A DNA stretch of 61,964 bases, from NCBI GenBank assembly GCA_949840905.1, contig CATKXW010000012.1, forward strand, positions 1 through 61,964. The letters are read 5' to 3'. The translations under genes and the position numbers were made by a program. The DNA comes from an uncultured Eggerthellaceae bacterium. Its GTDB lineage: Bacteria > Actinomycetota > Coriobacteriia > Coriobacteriales > Eggerthellaceae. The stretch's first letter is position 1; every line of letters begins with the position of its first letter. The notes under the pieces were generated by a model. That model had not been told where the DNA came from and did no database searches. It was given only the letters and a program-made list of their open reading frames with translations. Shown in pieces: positions 52,644 through 61,400 of the stretch.

Positions 52644-53525
52644 ATGAGCAGTGCCGATTCACTAGAGGACATCCGGCTGAGCGCCGCCCGGGCCTACAAC
52701 AAGAACGTCGACGACGTGAGCCAGGAGCGCTCGCGCAAGCTCACTCAGAGCCGCATGCTCACCGAGAACGACATCGACGCGCTCGCGGTGCTCGAATATG
52801 CCGCCCAAGACATCCTCATGAAGTACCATGCGGCCATGCGCCAGATGGAAGTGCGCCTAGAGACCCTCGATCAGGACCTCAAGCTGCGCCAGCGCCGCAA
52901 CCCCATCCATCATGTGGAATCGCGCATGAAGTCCATCCCCTCCATCTTCGAGAAGCTGGAGCGCTACGGGAAGAGCTCCACCCTCGAAGCCATGGAAGAG
53001 CACATCATGGACATCGCAGGGCTACGCGTCATCGTGTCCTACATCCAAGACGCCTACGACATCCTCCATTACTTGAAACACCAAGATGACCTCACCGTGG
53101 TCACCGTGAAGGACTACATCACCTCTCCCAAGCCCAACGGCTATCGCAGCCTCCATCTGATCGTGCGCATACCGGTATACTTCCTCGATAAGAAAGAGGA
53201 CATCCCGGTCGAGATACAGATACGCACCATCGCCATGGACTTCTGGGCCAGCCTCGAGCACGACTTGAAGTACAAGGCGCTGCGCATGATCGAAGGGGTG
53301 GACGCCCCGGCCGAGCTGAAGGAATGCTCCCGCATCATCGAGCAGGTGGAAGAGCGCATGCAGGTGCTCGCCTCGGCCCTCGAGGGAAGGTCACCGCAGG
53401 CCCACGCCGTCGATGAGGCCCGCACTCGCACCGTAGGCGAGGACTACCTGATGCGCCACGGCGCACCGCGGCCACCAGCGCCGCCCCGCGCCCCCGAAAG
53501 CGCTCCTCTCGCTGGTTCGCGCTGA
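52644..53525 (+). CDS. Small alarmone synthetase, RelQ/YjbM-like
   Basis: 293 residues, somewhat longer than the ~210 typical of RelQ. It contains only the (p)ppGpp synthetase domain: IMDIAGLRVIVSYIQDAYDI, SPKPNGYRSLHLIVRIP and VEIQIRTIAMDFWASLEHD are the conserved blocks. There is no HD hydrolase, TGS or ACT domain. A helical N-terminal ~60 residues and a Pro-rich C-terminal tail extend it. Its clear promoter separates it from the divergent cell-wall gene. Together with bifunctional Rel it gives two alarmone sources. Confidence 0.9.
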   Translation: MSSADSLEDIRLSAARAYNKNVDDVSQERSRKLTQSRMLTENDIDALAVLEYAAQDILMKYHAAMRQMEVRLETLDQDLKLRQRRNPIHHVESRMKSIPSIFEKLERYGKSSTLEAMEEHIMDIAGLRVIVSYIQDAYDILHYLKHQDDLTVVTVKDYITSPKPNGYRSLHLIVRIPVYFLDKKEDIPVEIQIRTIAMDFWASLEHDLKYKALRMIEGVDAPAELKECSRIIEQVEERMQVLASALEGRSPQAHAVDEARTRTVGEDYLMRHGAPRPPAPPRAPESAPLAGSR

Positions 53526-53536
53526 GCGACCCTTCC

Positions 53537-54292
53537 TTGAGCGCCCGCTCCCTTTCCAGCGATGGCCCGCACGGCCATCGCGCCATAGCCCATAGCATCC
53601 GACAGGTCGTCGAAGAGACGCTGTGGCCCACCCGCTGCGCCGTCTGCGACCGACCCGGCGACCTTCTGTGCGAAGACTGCCGCAGGGCGCTGCGCTTCGT
53701 CGACGCCCTGCGCGCATGCCCGCTCTGCGGAGCGCCTCATGGCGCGGTGCAATGCACCGAGTGCAACCCGGTCATGCTCGCAGGCAGCCACCGTGACGTG
53801 TTCCCCTTCGACGCCATGGCCAGCGCCGTGACGCTCGACGACGGTGCACGACGGCTCGTGCTCGCCTACAAGGACGGCGGCGAGCACCGGCTCGCTCCGC
53901 TCATCGGAGAGCTCATGGCCCCCTACGTGCCACCGCATTGGCTGCGCGAACGACCGACGGTCACGTTCATCCCTTCCACCCGGACCGCCCGACTTCGGCG
54001 CGGCTTCGATCATGGGGAGCTTACCTCGCGTACGGTGGCCGCTTCGCTCGGCTTGCCTCACGCGAGCCTGTTCGCCATGCCTCACAGCACCGACCAGCGC
54101 AAGCTCTCCCGCCACGATCGCGCTGCGAACATGGGCGCCGCCCTCTCCCTTGGGATCGCCGGTCCGCTCCCGTCCGCCTGCCTGGTAGTGGACGACGTGT
54201 GCACCACCGGAGCGACGCTCTACGGAGCTGCCGACGCCCTAGCTCAGGCCGGGGTGACGCGCCGCTATGCCCTCACCTTCGCTCGCGCCTGA
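53537..54292 (+). CDS. comF: ComF-family phosphoribosyltransferase-like protein
   Basis: 251 residues. The N-terminal zinc region has CAVCDRPGDLLCEDC and CPLCGAPHGAVQCTEC; the C-terminal part is a phosphoribosyltransferase fold with the PRPP loop CLVVDDVCTTGATL and the RGFDHGELTSRTVAA block. ComF is needed for DNA uptake in competent bacteria, but homologues are widespread and some have other roles. The only in-frame start before the cysteines is TTG at 53537, 11 bp after the alarmone synthetase stop; no strong ribosome binding site supports it. Confidence 0.85.
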   Translation: MSARSLSSDGPHGHRAIAHSIRQVVEETLWPTRCAVCDRPGDLLCEDCRRALRFVDALRACPLCGAPHGAVQCTECNPVMLAGSHRDVFPFDAMASAVTLDDGARRLVLAYKDGGEHRLAPLIGELMAPYVPPHWLRERPTVTFIPSTRTARLRRGFDHGELTSRTVAASLGLPHASLFAMPHSTDQRKLSRHDRAANMGAALSLGIAGPLPSACLVVDDVCTTGATLYGAADALAQAGVTRRYALTFARA

Positions 54293-54301
54293 AAGACGAA
54301 A

Positions 54302-54337
54302 CGGCCGGCATCGTCCGTAAAGGAGCGATACCGGCCG
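54302..54337. terminator. Bidirectional hairpin between comF and the glycosyltransferase gene
   Basis: CGGCCGG at 54302-54308 pairs with CCGGCCG at 54331-54337, and the inner ATCG/CGAT continues the stem. On the minus strand it is followed by TTTCGTCTTTC. It lies between convergent genes and probably ends the glycosyltransferase transcript. Confidence 0.6.
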
Positions 54338-54364
54338 CAGAAGCCGAACTGAAGAAGAGCGCGC

Positions 54365-55696
54365 TCACTCGTCGATGAGCGCCCCTTTGTTGGCACTGGT
54401 CGCGTATTCGGCCACGTCCACCGAGATGGAATGCTTGATGGGCTTCCAGCTCGCCTTGCCCACCAGCGCCACCAGCGCGATGGGGATGTAGGTGAGCATG
54501 AACACCGGGAACGTGAACATCGAGCGCACCTTCTGAGCAGTGGTGGCCCGGATGGAATCCCACTCCACGAACGTGGTGAGCACGCCGAACACGAACATGA
54601 CCATCACGTAATTGCATAGGCAGAAGAAGATGGATGACAGCGAGCTGGTGATGGCGAAGCCCGTCGACATCACCCCTGCCAGCGCCAGCGCCACGATGAT
54701 AGCGTTGAACACGATGGAGACGATGGAGAGCAGCATGCCCGGCGAGATGGTCATCAGCATGTCGAAGCACGCGAATCGATGGCCACGCTCGTTGGTGACC
54801 GCGCCCTTCACCAGACCGCCCGCATAGTGGGCGAACACCTGATAGAAGCCCTTGGCCCAACGATAGCGCTGGTTCCACGAGTCTTTGAACGTGGTGGGCT
54901 GCTCGTCATAGAGCACCGCAGTGGGACAGTAGGCGATGCGCATGCCATCGATGATGGAGGAGGTGGAGAACTCGATGTCCTCGGTGAGCAGATGCCACTT
55001 CCAGCCGCCCGCGCGCTTCAGCACATCGGCAGCGATGAAGAAGCCCGTTCCCGAGACCGCGCACGAGGTGTTCAGCGTGAGGCGCGCCTGGTTCAGGAAC
55101 TTCGCTTCGCGCAGGAACCACACGCCATAGCCGGCCGATATCCAGTTGGACGCGAAGTTCTTGGAGTTACGATAAGAGGTGGAGGCCTCAGCACCGCCGT
55201 CGAAGGTGGCGTTCATCTCGCGGAAGTAATTGACATCCAGCACGTTGTCGGCATCGAAGACGAAGTACGCCTCGTAATCGCGATCAGCGTACTGCTGCCA
55301 GATGGCCTGCAAGCCATAGTCGAGAGCATAGCCCTTGCCGATCTCGTTCTCGTTGTGGCGCGGGAACACGATGGCACCGGCATCGCGGGCAACATCGGCC
55401 GTATCGTCGGTGCAGTTATCGGCGATGACGAACACGTCGATGAGCTCGGTGGGATAGTTCTGCACCTGGATGGAATGGATGAGGTCGGCGATGACCGCCG
55501 ATTCGTTACGGGCGGCCACCAACACCGCATAGCGGTGGTTCTTCGCCGCCACCTTGCGCGGTGCACGACGCGTCAACACCACGAACACGTAGAACAGCTG
55601 GTAGGTATAGCAGATGGTGAACGTGAGGAATACGCAGAGGTTGAAGATATCGACGAACGAGAGGTTCGCCAAAACATCGCTTATCTGATCAAACAC
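54365..55696 (-). CDS. Membrane glycosyltransferase, family 2
   Basis: 443 residues. One membrane segment at the N-terminus (residues about 15-42) and four near the C-terminus flank a cytoplasmic GT-A domain: VLVAARNESAVIADL, IADNCTDDT, FVFDADN (DxD), LLTEDIEF and QRYRWAKG (QxxRW). The arrangement matches processive GT2 enzymes such as polysaccharide or hyaluronan-type synthases and also BcsA-like proteins. It is monocistronic. Translation starts at GTG 55696, with AAGGAG 11 bases upstream. Confidence 0.9.
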   Translation of the reverse strand: MFDQISDVLANLSFVDIFNLCVFLTFTICYTYQLFYVFVVLTRRAPRKVAAKNHRYAVLVAARNESAVIADLIHSIQVQNYPTELIDVFVIADNCTDDTADVARDAGAIVFPRHNENEIGKGYALDYGLQAIWQQYADRDYEAYFVFDADNVLDVNYFREMNATFDGGAEASTSYRNSKNFASNWISAGYGVWFLREAKFLNQARLTLNTSCAVSGTGFFIAADVLKRAGGWKWHLLTEDIEFSTSSIIDGMRIAYCPTAVLYDEQPTTFKDSWNQRYRWAKGFYQVFAHYAGGLVKGAVTNERGHRFACFDMLMTISPGMLLSIVSIVFNAIIVALALAGVMSTGFAITSSLSSIFFCLCNYVMVMFVFGVLTTFVEWDSIRATTAQKVRSMFTFPVFMLTYIPIALVALVGKASWKPIKHSISVDVAEYATSANKGALIDE

Positions 55697-55707
55697 GAGT
55701 TCTCGTG
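55694..55707 (-). promoter_or_regulatory. Palindrome covering the start codon of the glycosyltransferase gene
   Basis: CACGAG-TT-CTCGTG is a perfect 14-bp palindrome whose downstream end is the GTG start itself, between it and the AAGGAG. In mRNA it could form a small stem that occludes the start or brings it closer to the ribosome binding site. Confidence 0.4.
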
Positions 55708-55736
55708 CTCCTTCTCTCTTCTGATAAAGCCAACAG

Positions 55737-55742
55737 ATTATA
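55737..55742 (-). promoter_or_regulatory. -10 element of the glycosyltransferase gene
   Basis: A perfect TATAAT on the minus strand, 41 bp before the GTG. No good -35 hexamer is found at 16-18 bp upstream, so an activator or extended sequence may be needed. Confidence 0.5.
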
Positions 55743-55838
55743 CCCCTTATGGGAACCGAATAGCCAGTTGAATGTCATTTTTGTAATGGCGGCCGCCGAG
55801 AAGCGCTCTCGACCGTTACCGCCTAGAGCGCCTCCGAA

Positions 55839-55866
55839 CACCTTATGCTAAGGTGGTCGCTATATA
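55839..55866 (+). promoter_or_regulatory. Inverted repeat CACCTTA-N3-TAAGGTG in the ahcY promoter
   Basis: CACCTTA (55839-55845) and TAAGGTG (55849-55855) are perfect inverted repeats with a 3-base spacer. TATATA at 55861-55866 is a plausible -10, placing the repeat exactly over the -35/spacer region. It is a candidate repressor or activator operator. The half-site CACCTTA also occurs at 16894-16900 before the trigger-factor-like gene. Confidence 0.5.
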
Positions 55867-55885
55867 GAAGGAAGAGAACATCGAC

Positions 55886-55922
55886 GCCTTCCCTCCCTCA
55901 TCTTTCGAGGGCGAGGGAAGGC
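55886..55922 (+). promoter_or_regulatory. Strong hairpin in the ahcY leader
   Basis: GCCTTCCCTC (55886-55895) pairs with GAGGGAAGGC (55913-55922), and the inner CCTC/GAGG continues the stem around a 7-base loop. It ends just before the ribosome binding site AAAGGA. No T-run follows. It could stabilise the mRNA, attenuate translation or be part of a ligand-binding leader; no known SAH riboswitch core is seen. Confidence 0.45.
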
Positions 55923-55943
55923 TCTCGGAAAGGAACGGCTACC

Positions 55944-57200
55944 GTGACCACCAACTGCGACATCCTCGACATCGAACTAGCTGACCAGGGCAAAGCCCGC
56001 ATCGAGTGGGCCGACCGCGACATGCCGGTTCTGGCCGCCATCCGCGAGCGATTCGCGAAGGAGAAGCCCCTCGACGGTATCCGCATCGGCGCTTGCATGC
56101 ATGTGACCACCGAGACGGCTAACCTCATGCGAGCGCTGGTGGCCGGCGGTGCGAAGGTAACGCTGTGCGCGTCGAACCCGCTGTCCACCCAAGACGATAC
56201 GGCCGCGGCGCTGGTGCGCGACTACGGCATCGACGTCTATGCCATCGCCGGGGAGGACATGGACAGCTACAACGCCCATATCGAAGCCGTGGTGGCCACC
56301 AACCCCCAGATCATCATGGACGACGGTGCCGACCTCGACACCGCCCTTCACACCAAGTACACCGACAAGCTGGCGGAGGTGATCGGCGGCACCGAGGAGA
56401 CCACCACCGGCGTGGTGCGCCTGTACTCCATGGCCGCCGAAGGCGCGCTGGGCTATCCGGTGTTCAACGTGAACGACGCGAACACCAAGCACTGCTTCGA
56501 CAACCATTTCGGCACCGGCCAATCCACCCTCGATGGCATCGTGCGAGCCACCAACCGACTGTTGGCCGGGCGCACCATGGTGGTCTCAGGCTTCGGATAC
56601 TGCGGCAGCGGCCTGGCTCAGCGTGCCAGCGGCATGGGCATGAACGTAATCGTGTGCGAGGTCGATCCGCTGAAGGCGCTGGAAGCTCATATGGAGGGCT
56701 ATCGCGTCATGAAGGCCGCTGATGCGGCACGGGAAGCCGATGTATGGGTGACCGTGACCGGCAACTGCAAGGTGATCGACGCCGCGGCTTTCGAGAACAT
56801 GAAGGACGGTGCGATCATCTGCAACTCGGGCCACTTCGACTCCGAGATCAACATCGGCTGGCTGGACGCCCATTCCACCTCCAAGATAGAGCTGAAGCCG
56901 CTCGTGGAGGAATACGCCTTGGAAGACGGCCGCAAGATCGTGCTGCTGGCCCAGGGACGCCTGGTCAACCTCGCCTGCGCCGAGGGCCATCCGGCATCGG
57001 TCATGGATATGAGCTTCGCCAACCAAGCCCTCGCCGCCGAATACCTGCTGCAGCACGCTGAAGAGCTGGAGAACAAGGTCTACGACGTGCCCGCCGCCAT
57101 CGACGAGGACGTGGCCCGCGTGAAGCTGCAGACCCTCGGCATCCAGATCGACGAGCTCACCGAGGAACAGAAGCGCTACATGGCCTCCTGGAACTTCTGA
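55944..57200 (+). CDS. ahcY: Adenosylhomocysteinase family protein
   Basis: 418 residues. The enzyme cleaves S-adenosylhomocysteine, the product of methylations. CMHVTTETANLMRALVAGGA, PVFNVNDANTKHCFDNHFGTG and the Rossmann NAD site VSGFGYCGSGLAQRASGMG are typical. The canonical C-terminus ending in KPxHYRY is replaced by KRYMASWNF, so it belongs to a divergent branch; a relaxed substrate (for example S-inosylhomocysteine) cannot be ruled out. The GTG at 55944, nine bases after AAAGGA, gives normal length; 33 extra codons are rejected. Regulation may act through the repeat and hairpin in its leader. Confidence 0.9.
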   Translation: MTTNCDILDIELADQGKARIEWADRDMPVLAAIRERFAKEKPLDGIRIGACMHVTTETANLMRALVAGGAKVTLCASNPLSTQDDTAAALVRDYGIDVYAIAGEDMDSYNAHIEAVVATNPQIIMDDGADLDTALHTKYTDKLAEVIGGTEETTTGVVRLYSMAAEGALGYPVFNVNDANTKHCFDNHFGTGQSTLDGIVRATNRLLAGRTMVVSGFGYCGSGLAQRASGMGMNVIVCEVDPLKALEAHMEGYRVMKAADAAREADVWVTVTGNCKVIDAAAFENMKDGAIICNSGHFDSEINIGWLDAHSTSKIELKPLVEEYALEDGRKIVLLAQGRLVNLACAEGHPASVMDMSFANQALAAEYLLQHAEELENKVYDVPAAIDEDVARVKLQTLGIQIDELTEEQKRYMASWNF

Positions 57201-57231
57201 GGTCGCTCTTCTCTTGAGCAGCAAAGCTCGT

Positions 57232-57252
57232 GACAGGGAATCCTTCCCTGTC
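57232..57252 (+). terminator. Hairpin after ahcY
   Basis: GACAGGGAA and TTCCCTGTC form a perfect 9-bp stem with a TCC loop, 31 bp beyond the ahcY stop. The bases that follow (GACCTCAT) are not T-rich, so termination may be incomplete. Confidence 0.55.
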
Positions 57253-57317
57253 GACCTCATAAGACCCCCATCGGCAAGCAAGGCTCGCGATGGATATGGT
57301 CGAGGGAAGGCGTGAAG

Positions 57318-58277
57318 ATGGATCCTGTCATACATCCCTGCGATGGGCGCCCCGAGCTCGAAGAGGGCAACACGAGCTTCCGCGCGTTCGATACCGTCGT
57401 CGCGCTGCGGGCCTTCGGGCCGAAAGGCATCGTGGCGGCAGCTTTGGGAAGAGCAGAACAGAGCTGTCATGGGCTCGAAGGGCTCTTCTCGCGCACCAGA
57501 GCATCATCGGATGTGGGACGGCTCAACAACGCCGAGAGCGCTTGGGTGGAGATAGACCCACGCACGGCCGGCGTGCTGCGGGCGGCGAAGCGCTACTGCG
57601 AGGCGAGCGAGGGGGCCTTCGACATCACCATCGGTGCGCTGACGGAGCTGTGGGACTTCAAGGAAGGACGCGTGCCCACCGAAGAGGCCCTTCGCGAAGC
57701 GCTCGCCACTGTGGACCACCACGGCGTGGAAGTGCACGCCCGCTGCGGCGGCAACTGGTTCGCTCGCTTGAGCGATCCGCGAGCACGGCTCGACCTCGGC
57801 GGCATCGCCAAAGGATGGATGGCCGATGAACTGGTGCGCTCGCTGAAACAAGAGGGCATGACCGGGGCGGTGGTGAGCCTTGGCGGCGATGTTGCGGTGA
57901 GCGGCGAGCGTCCCGATGGCGACCCCTGGCGCGTGGGCATCGCTCCACAAGGAGCGAGCGATGGGAGCGTTCCCTACGCGACCATCGTGGAGCTGGCCGC
58001 CGGCGCCGTGGCGACCAGCGGCATCACGGAGCGCTGCTTCGAGCAGGACGGTGGGAGCTACTACCACATCCTCGACCCGAAAACGGGCTTGCCGATCGAT
58101 GCGGAGTTCCCTGCCGTCGCCGTGACGGCTGCCCGCGCCATCGACGCCGAGGGCTTCTCCACCACCCTGCTCGCCCTCGGGCTCGAGCGCAGCCGCGCTC
58201 TGGCCCTCCGCCATCCCGAGATACTGCAAGCTCGCTTCCTGCGCGAGGACGGCACCTTCGTTCTCTTGCGGCCCTGA
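57318..58277 (+). CDS. apbE: FAD:protein FMN transferase
   Basis: 319 residues. ApbE attaches FMN to threonine or serine of flavoproteins (and may hydrolyse FAD). FRAFDTVVALRAFGP, DLGGIAKGWMADELV, SLGGDVAVSGERPDG and TERCFEQDGGSYYHILDPKTG are the conserved blocks; the last holds the metal and FAD site. There is no signal peptide or lipobox, so it is a cytoplasmic variant. The ATG at 57318 follows AAGG by seven bases; an in-frame GTG lies two codons upstream. No flavinylation target gene is adjacent. Confidence 0.92.
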   Translation: MDPVIHPCDGRPELEEGNTSFRAFDTVVALRAFGPKGIVAAALGRAEQSCHGLEGLFSRTRASSDVGRLNNAESAWVEIDPRTAGVLRAAKRYCEASEGAFDITIGALTELWDFKEGRVPTEEALREALATVDHHGVEVHARCGGNWFARLSDPRARLDLGGIAKGWMADELVRSLKQEGMTGAVVSLGGDVAVSGERPDGDPWRVGIAPQGASDGSVPYATIVELAAGAVATSGITERCFEQDGGSYYHILDPKTGLPIDAEFPAVAVTAARAIDAEGFSTTLLALGLERSRALALRHPEILQARFLREDGTFVLLRP

Positions 58278-58313
58278 GCCGCGCTCCCGTGAATGCCCCC
58301 GAACGGCACCGCC

Positions 58314-58416
58314 TTAGCAGAGCAGCAGATCGGCCAGCTCCTCGCTGGTGAGGCTGGCAAGGGAGCTCGCATCGTTGGCGCTCACGATGACATCAGGATC
58401 CCAACTTCTGCCTCCT
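58314..58416 (-). pseudogene. Coding-like tail in +1 frame, probable frameshifted end of the surface protein
   Basis: Directly after the stop of the surface protein gene, the +1 frame runs open to a TAA at 58314-58316 and translates as SWDPDVIVSANDASSLAS followed by LTSEELADLLLC, with GC-rich third positions like real coding sequence. Removing one G from the G5 run at 58437-58441 (minus strand) would join the frames. It may also be a separate small reading frame, but no start codon is well placed after the AAAGGAGG at the junction. Confidence 0.45.
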
Positions 58417-61400
58417 TTAGAAGAGCTCTCGTTCCACCCCCGTGAGGTCCACCGTGAAGATGATGCGTGCAACGGCATCGGTGGCGTCGGCTAGAGGAAC
58501 CTTGTGAACATCGAAGCCTGGGAGGGTCTTCAGAGCATAGGACAGGGGCAGCTCTCCGGCCCGGGCGAGGTTACCGAGACCGTCTGAGACGATGTCATCT
58601 CCTGTGGTGCCAGAAGCGACCGATGAAGCGGAAGGGATGAGCGGGCGTTCGGTCGTGGAGAATTCCCAGACGGTCTCGTCCTTCGCGGATCCTGCGGAAG
58701 AAGCGAGCTTGAGGAGCGCTGTACGAGACGAAGGATCTCCTGGGGAGAACACGACCTCCATGACGCACTTCTCGGGATTCCCTTCCCCTAGGAGCCTCTC
58801 TGCAAGGGAGACACCATCGCTTCCCTTCAACCCCTCGAGGGCGAGGGATGCCACGGGAACCTCTTCAGGCATCGACGAGCGGATGAGGCCCGAGAGAGCG
58901 GATGACCCATCCGTTACAGAAGCTTGGCCCGTCGCCCTATCCACCGAGAAAGAGATAGCAGAAGGAGCCATCACGGGAACCTCTAAGTCCCCTATGAGCG
59001 TCCAGCAGGCATACAGGTCGATATCGGAAAGACCCTTCCATGCCCCCGAATCCCTGACATAAACTCCGTCATTACCGAAGTAGAGCTCTCCTTTCGAGCC
59101 GTCGTCCTCTTTCGTGCGATATCCCGAGAAAGCGTAGCCATAGCGCTTGGGGACAGCGGCTGCATCCACCGCCGCATCGTAGGTCACCGCATGTTCGACG
59201 ACATCGCCCGTGCCGTCGTTGGCGTGGAGCCGCACGGTGTAGGGGTTCGGCGAGAAGCCGGCTACGAGCGAGAGGGTAGCACCATCCCCTTTCCCTGCTA
59301 GGAAAGACGAGTCCAGAACGAACGAAGCGGGATTTCCCGCGAGTCCTTCTCCTGACCAGCCGGTGAAAGCATAGCCGTCATCCGCTACAGCCGCACCCAT
59401 GGTGATCGGACAGTCCTCGACCGTGAAATCCTCGGTCCTGTTGCCATGCGTTCCATGCGGCACGTTCCAGGAGAGATGATAGGTGTTGATGACCCACTTC
59501 GCTCGAGCGGAGAGGTTACCGTAGGTTCCCTTCTTGACGGTCGCGCTCACGGTGCCGTTGCCGACCACGCCCGCACCTTGCGCTCCTGTCACGTCCCATC
59601 CTACGAAGGTGTAGCCTGTCCTCGTAGGAGCAGGCAGGACATAGTCGCCGGTCTCTATGTCATAGTTCGTCTTCTGTCCAGAAAGGACGCCTCCTGACGG
59701 GTCCCACGAGAAGGAATAGCTCACAGGAGTCCATTTCGCGGTGGCCGTGAGGTTGCCGTAAGTGCCCCTCTTCACGGTCACGTTCGCAGTGCCGTTGCCC
59801 GCCACTCCGGCACCGGATGCACCCGTCACGTCCCATCCTGCGAAGGTGTAGCCGGGCCGTGTGCCGCTCGTAGGCAGCTTGAAGTCGCTCGATTCGATAT
59901 TGTAGCTCCCGGTCTTACCCGAGAAGCTCCCACCATTGTCGTTATAGGAGAGCGAATATGTGATAGGAGTCCATCGAGCATAAAACGTCTCTGGCTCCAC
60001 GAATGCTTGAGGGTCATTATGTGCCAAAAGTGCGCCTGTAGGTGTTTTCGAGAAACCGAGACACGCATAACCAGGAGGCCGTCCCGCATCCACAATGTAT
60101 TTCACATTCGAGTCGTACCACCAAGCAACCTGCTTGCCGCCATGGCTAAAGACACTATACGCGCCGCCTCCTCCACGAGGCATCGAAAAGATTCCGGTTT
60201 CTACATGACTAGAAAGAATCTCTCCGCTAGCACTGAACTTATACACGTGTAACTGTCCACCATTTGCAATAACGGAAACGGCCTTCTGCCAACGCGCATA
60301 AAACGTTGCCGGTGCAACAAAAGCTTGTGGATCTAGATGAGAGAGAATAGCTCCTGAGGGAGTTTTGGAAAAGCCGATGCACACGAATCCTGGACGAGGA
60401 GTGGGCTGCACCCTATACATCACCTCGGGTCCGGCAAACCAATCTATATAACAGCCTCTATCATCATCATAATAAGCAGTGTAACCATTTAAAGGCTCTG
60501 TTACGGTAGCAAATTCGGTACCGTTCATAACCGCACTACCACTCACTGGAGATGTCCACTTGGTCAGTGTGCCTCCATTACCATAAACGGTGACGGAACT
60601 TGCCGCGCTCTTCTGGTTCAATGTGGCCAAGCGATTTTCAACATCCGCCGTTGACACCGCAGAGCTGTTCTCCCTGTTCAACGGATCATAAACGAGCTCG
60701 CCTGAATCCTTACCATATAGACGACCGTCTTCTGAGCGGAAGGCTCCGCTGACCTCGTCTGCGACGACCCCATCCATCAAAGGACAACGCGCGAGCACCT
60801 CGGGGTCGACGGTCGTCGCGCTAGAAGCGATGCGCACAGAGCCGATCCGACCTTCAGGCACGAAGAGCAGTTCCGACAAGTCCTTGTCATACAGGGCACC
60901 ATCATATGATGCGTACTCGAAGCTATCCTCAGAGACCATCAAGTACTGCAAGGTGTCAGATCCCGAGAAGGCTCCTTCCTCGATAGACATCACCGAAGCT
61001 GGAATACTGAGAACAAGGATGCCGATACGACCTTCGAGTGGATCCGCCGCCACGCCGGATCCTTCGTCGTCGTTGCCGACCTCCTTCCCCTCAAACTTCG
61101 GAAAGCCATCCGCTTCGGAAAGAACATCCTTCATAGAGGCGAAGGGCCCCTCGTCGGAGAAGAGCCCTTCGGCACCCATATAGGCCGGATCAGCGATCTC
61201 GTTCGTGAGGGAAGCAAAGGCGCTCTCGGCGATACGGGTCACACCGTAAGAAGTCCGTCCATCGGGGGTCACCACGCTCGGGATGACGAGCACCTGCTTT
61301 TCGACGAGCTGCCGAGGCAACTTCGCGTAGTCAACCGCAACGAGAGATGCGCTCTCTCCTCCCGACTCGATGGCGAAGGTCATGCCCTCGTGCTCGAAAG

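Noticed and set aside
55740-55943. SAH riboswitch expected before ahcY
   Set aside because: The conserved core of the SAH class was not found; only a simple hairpin and an inverted repeat are present.
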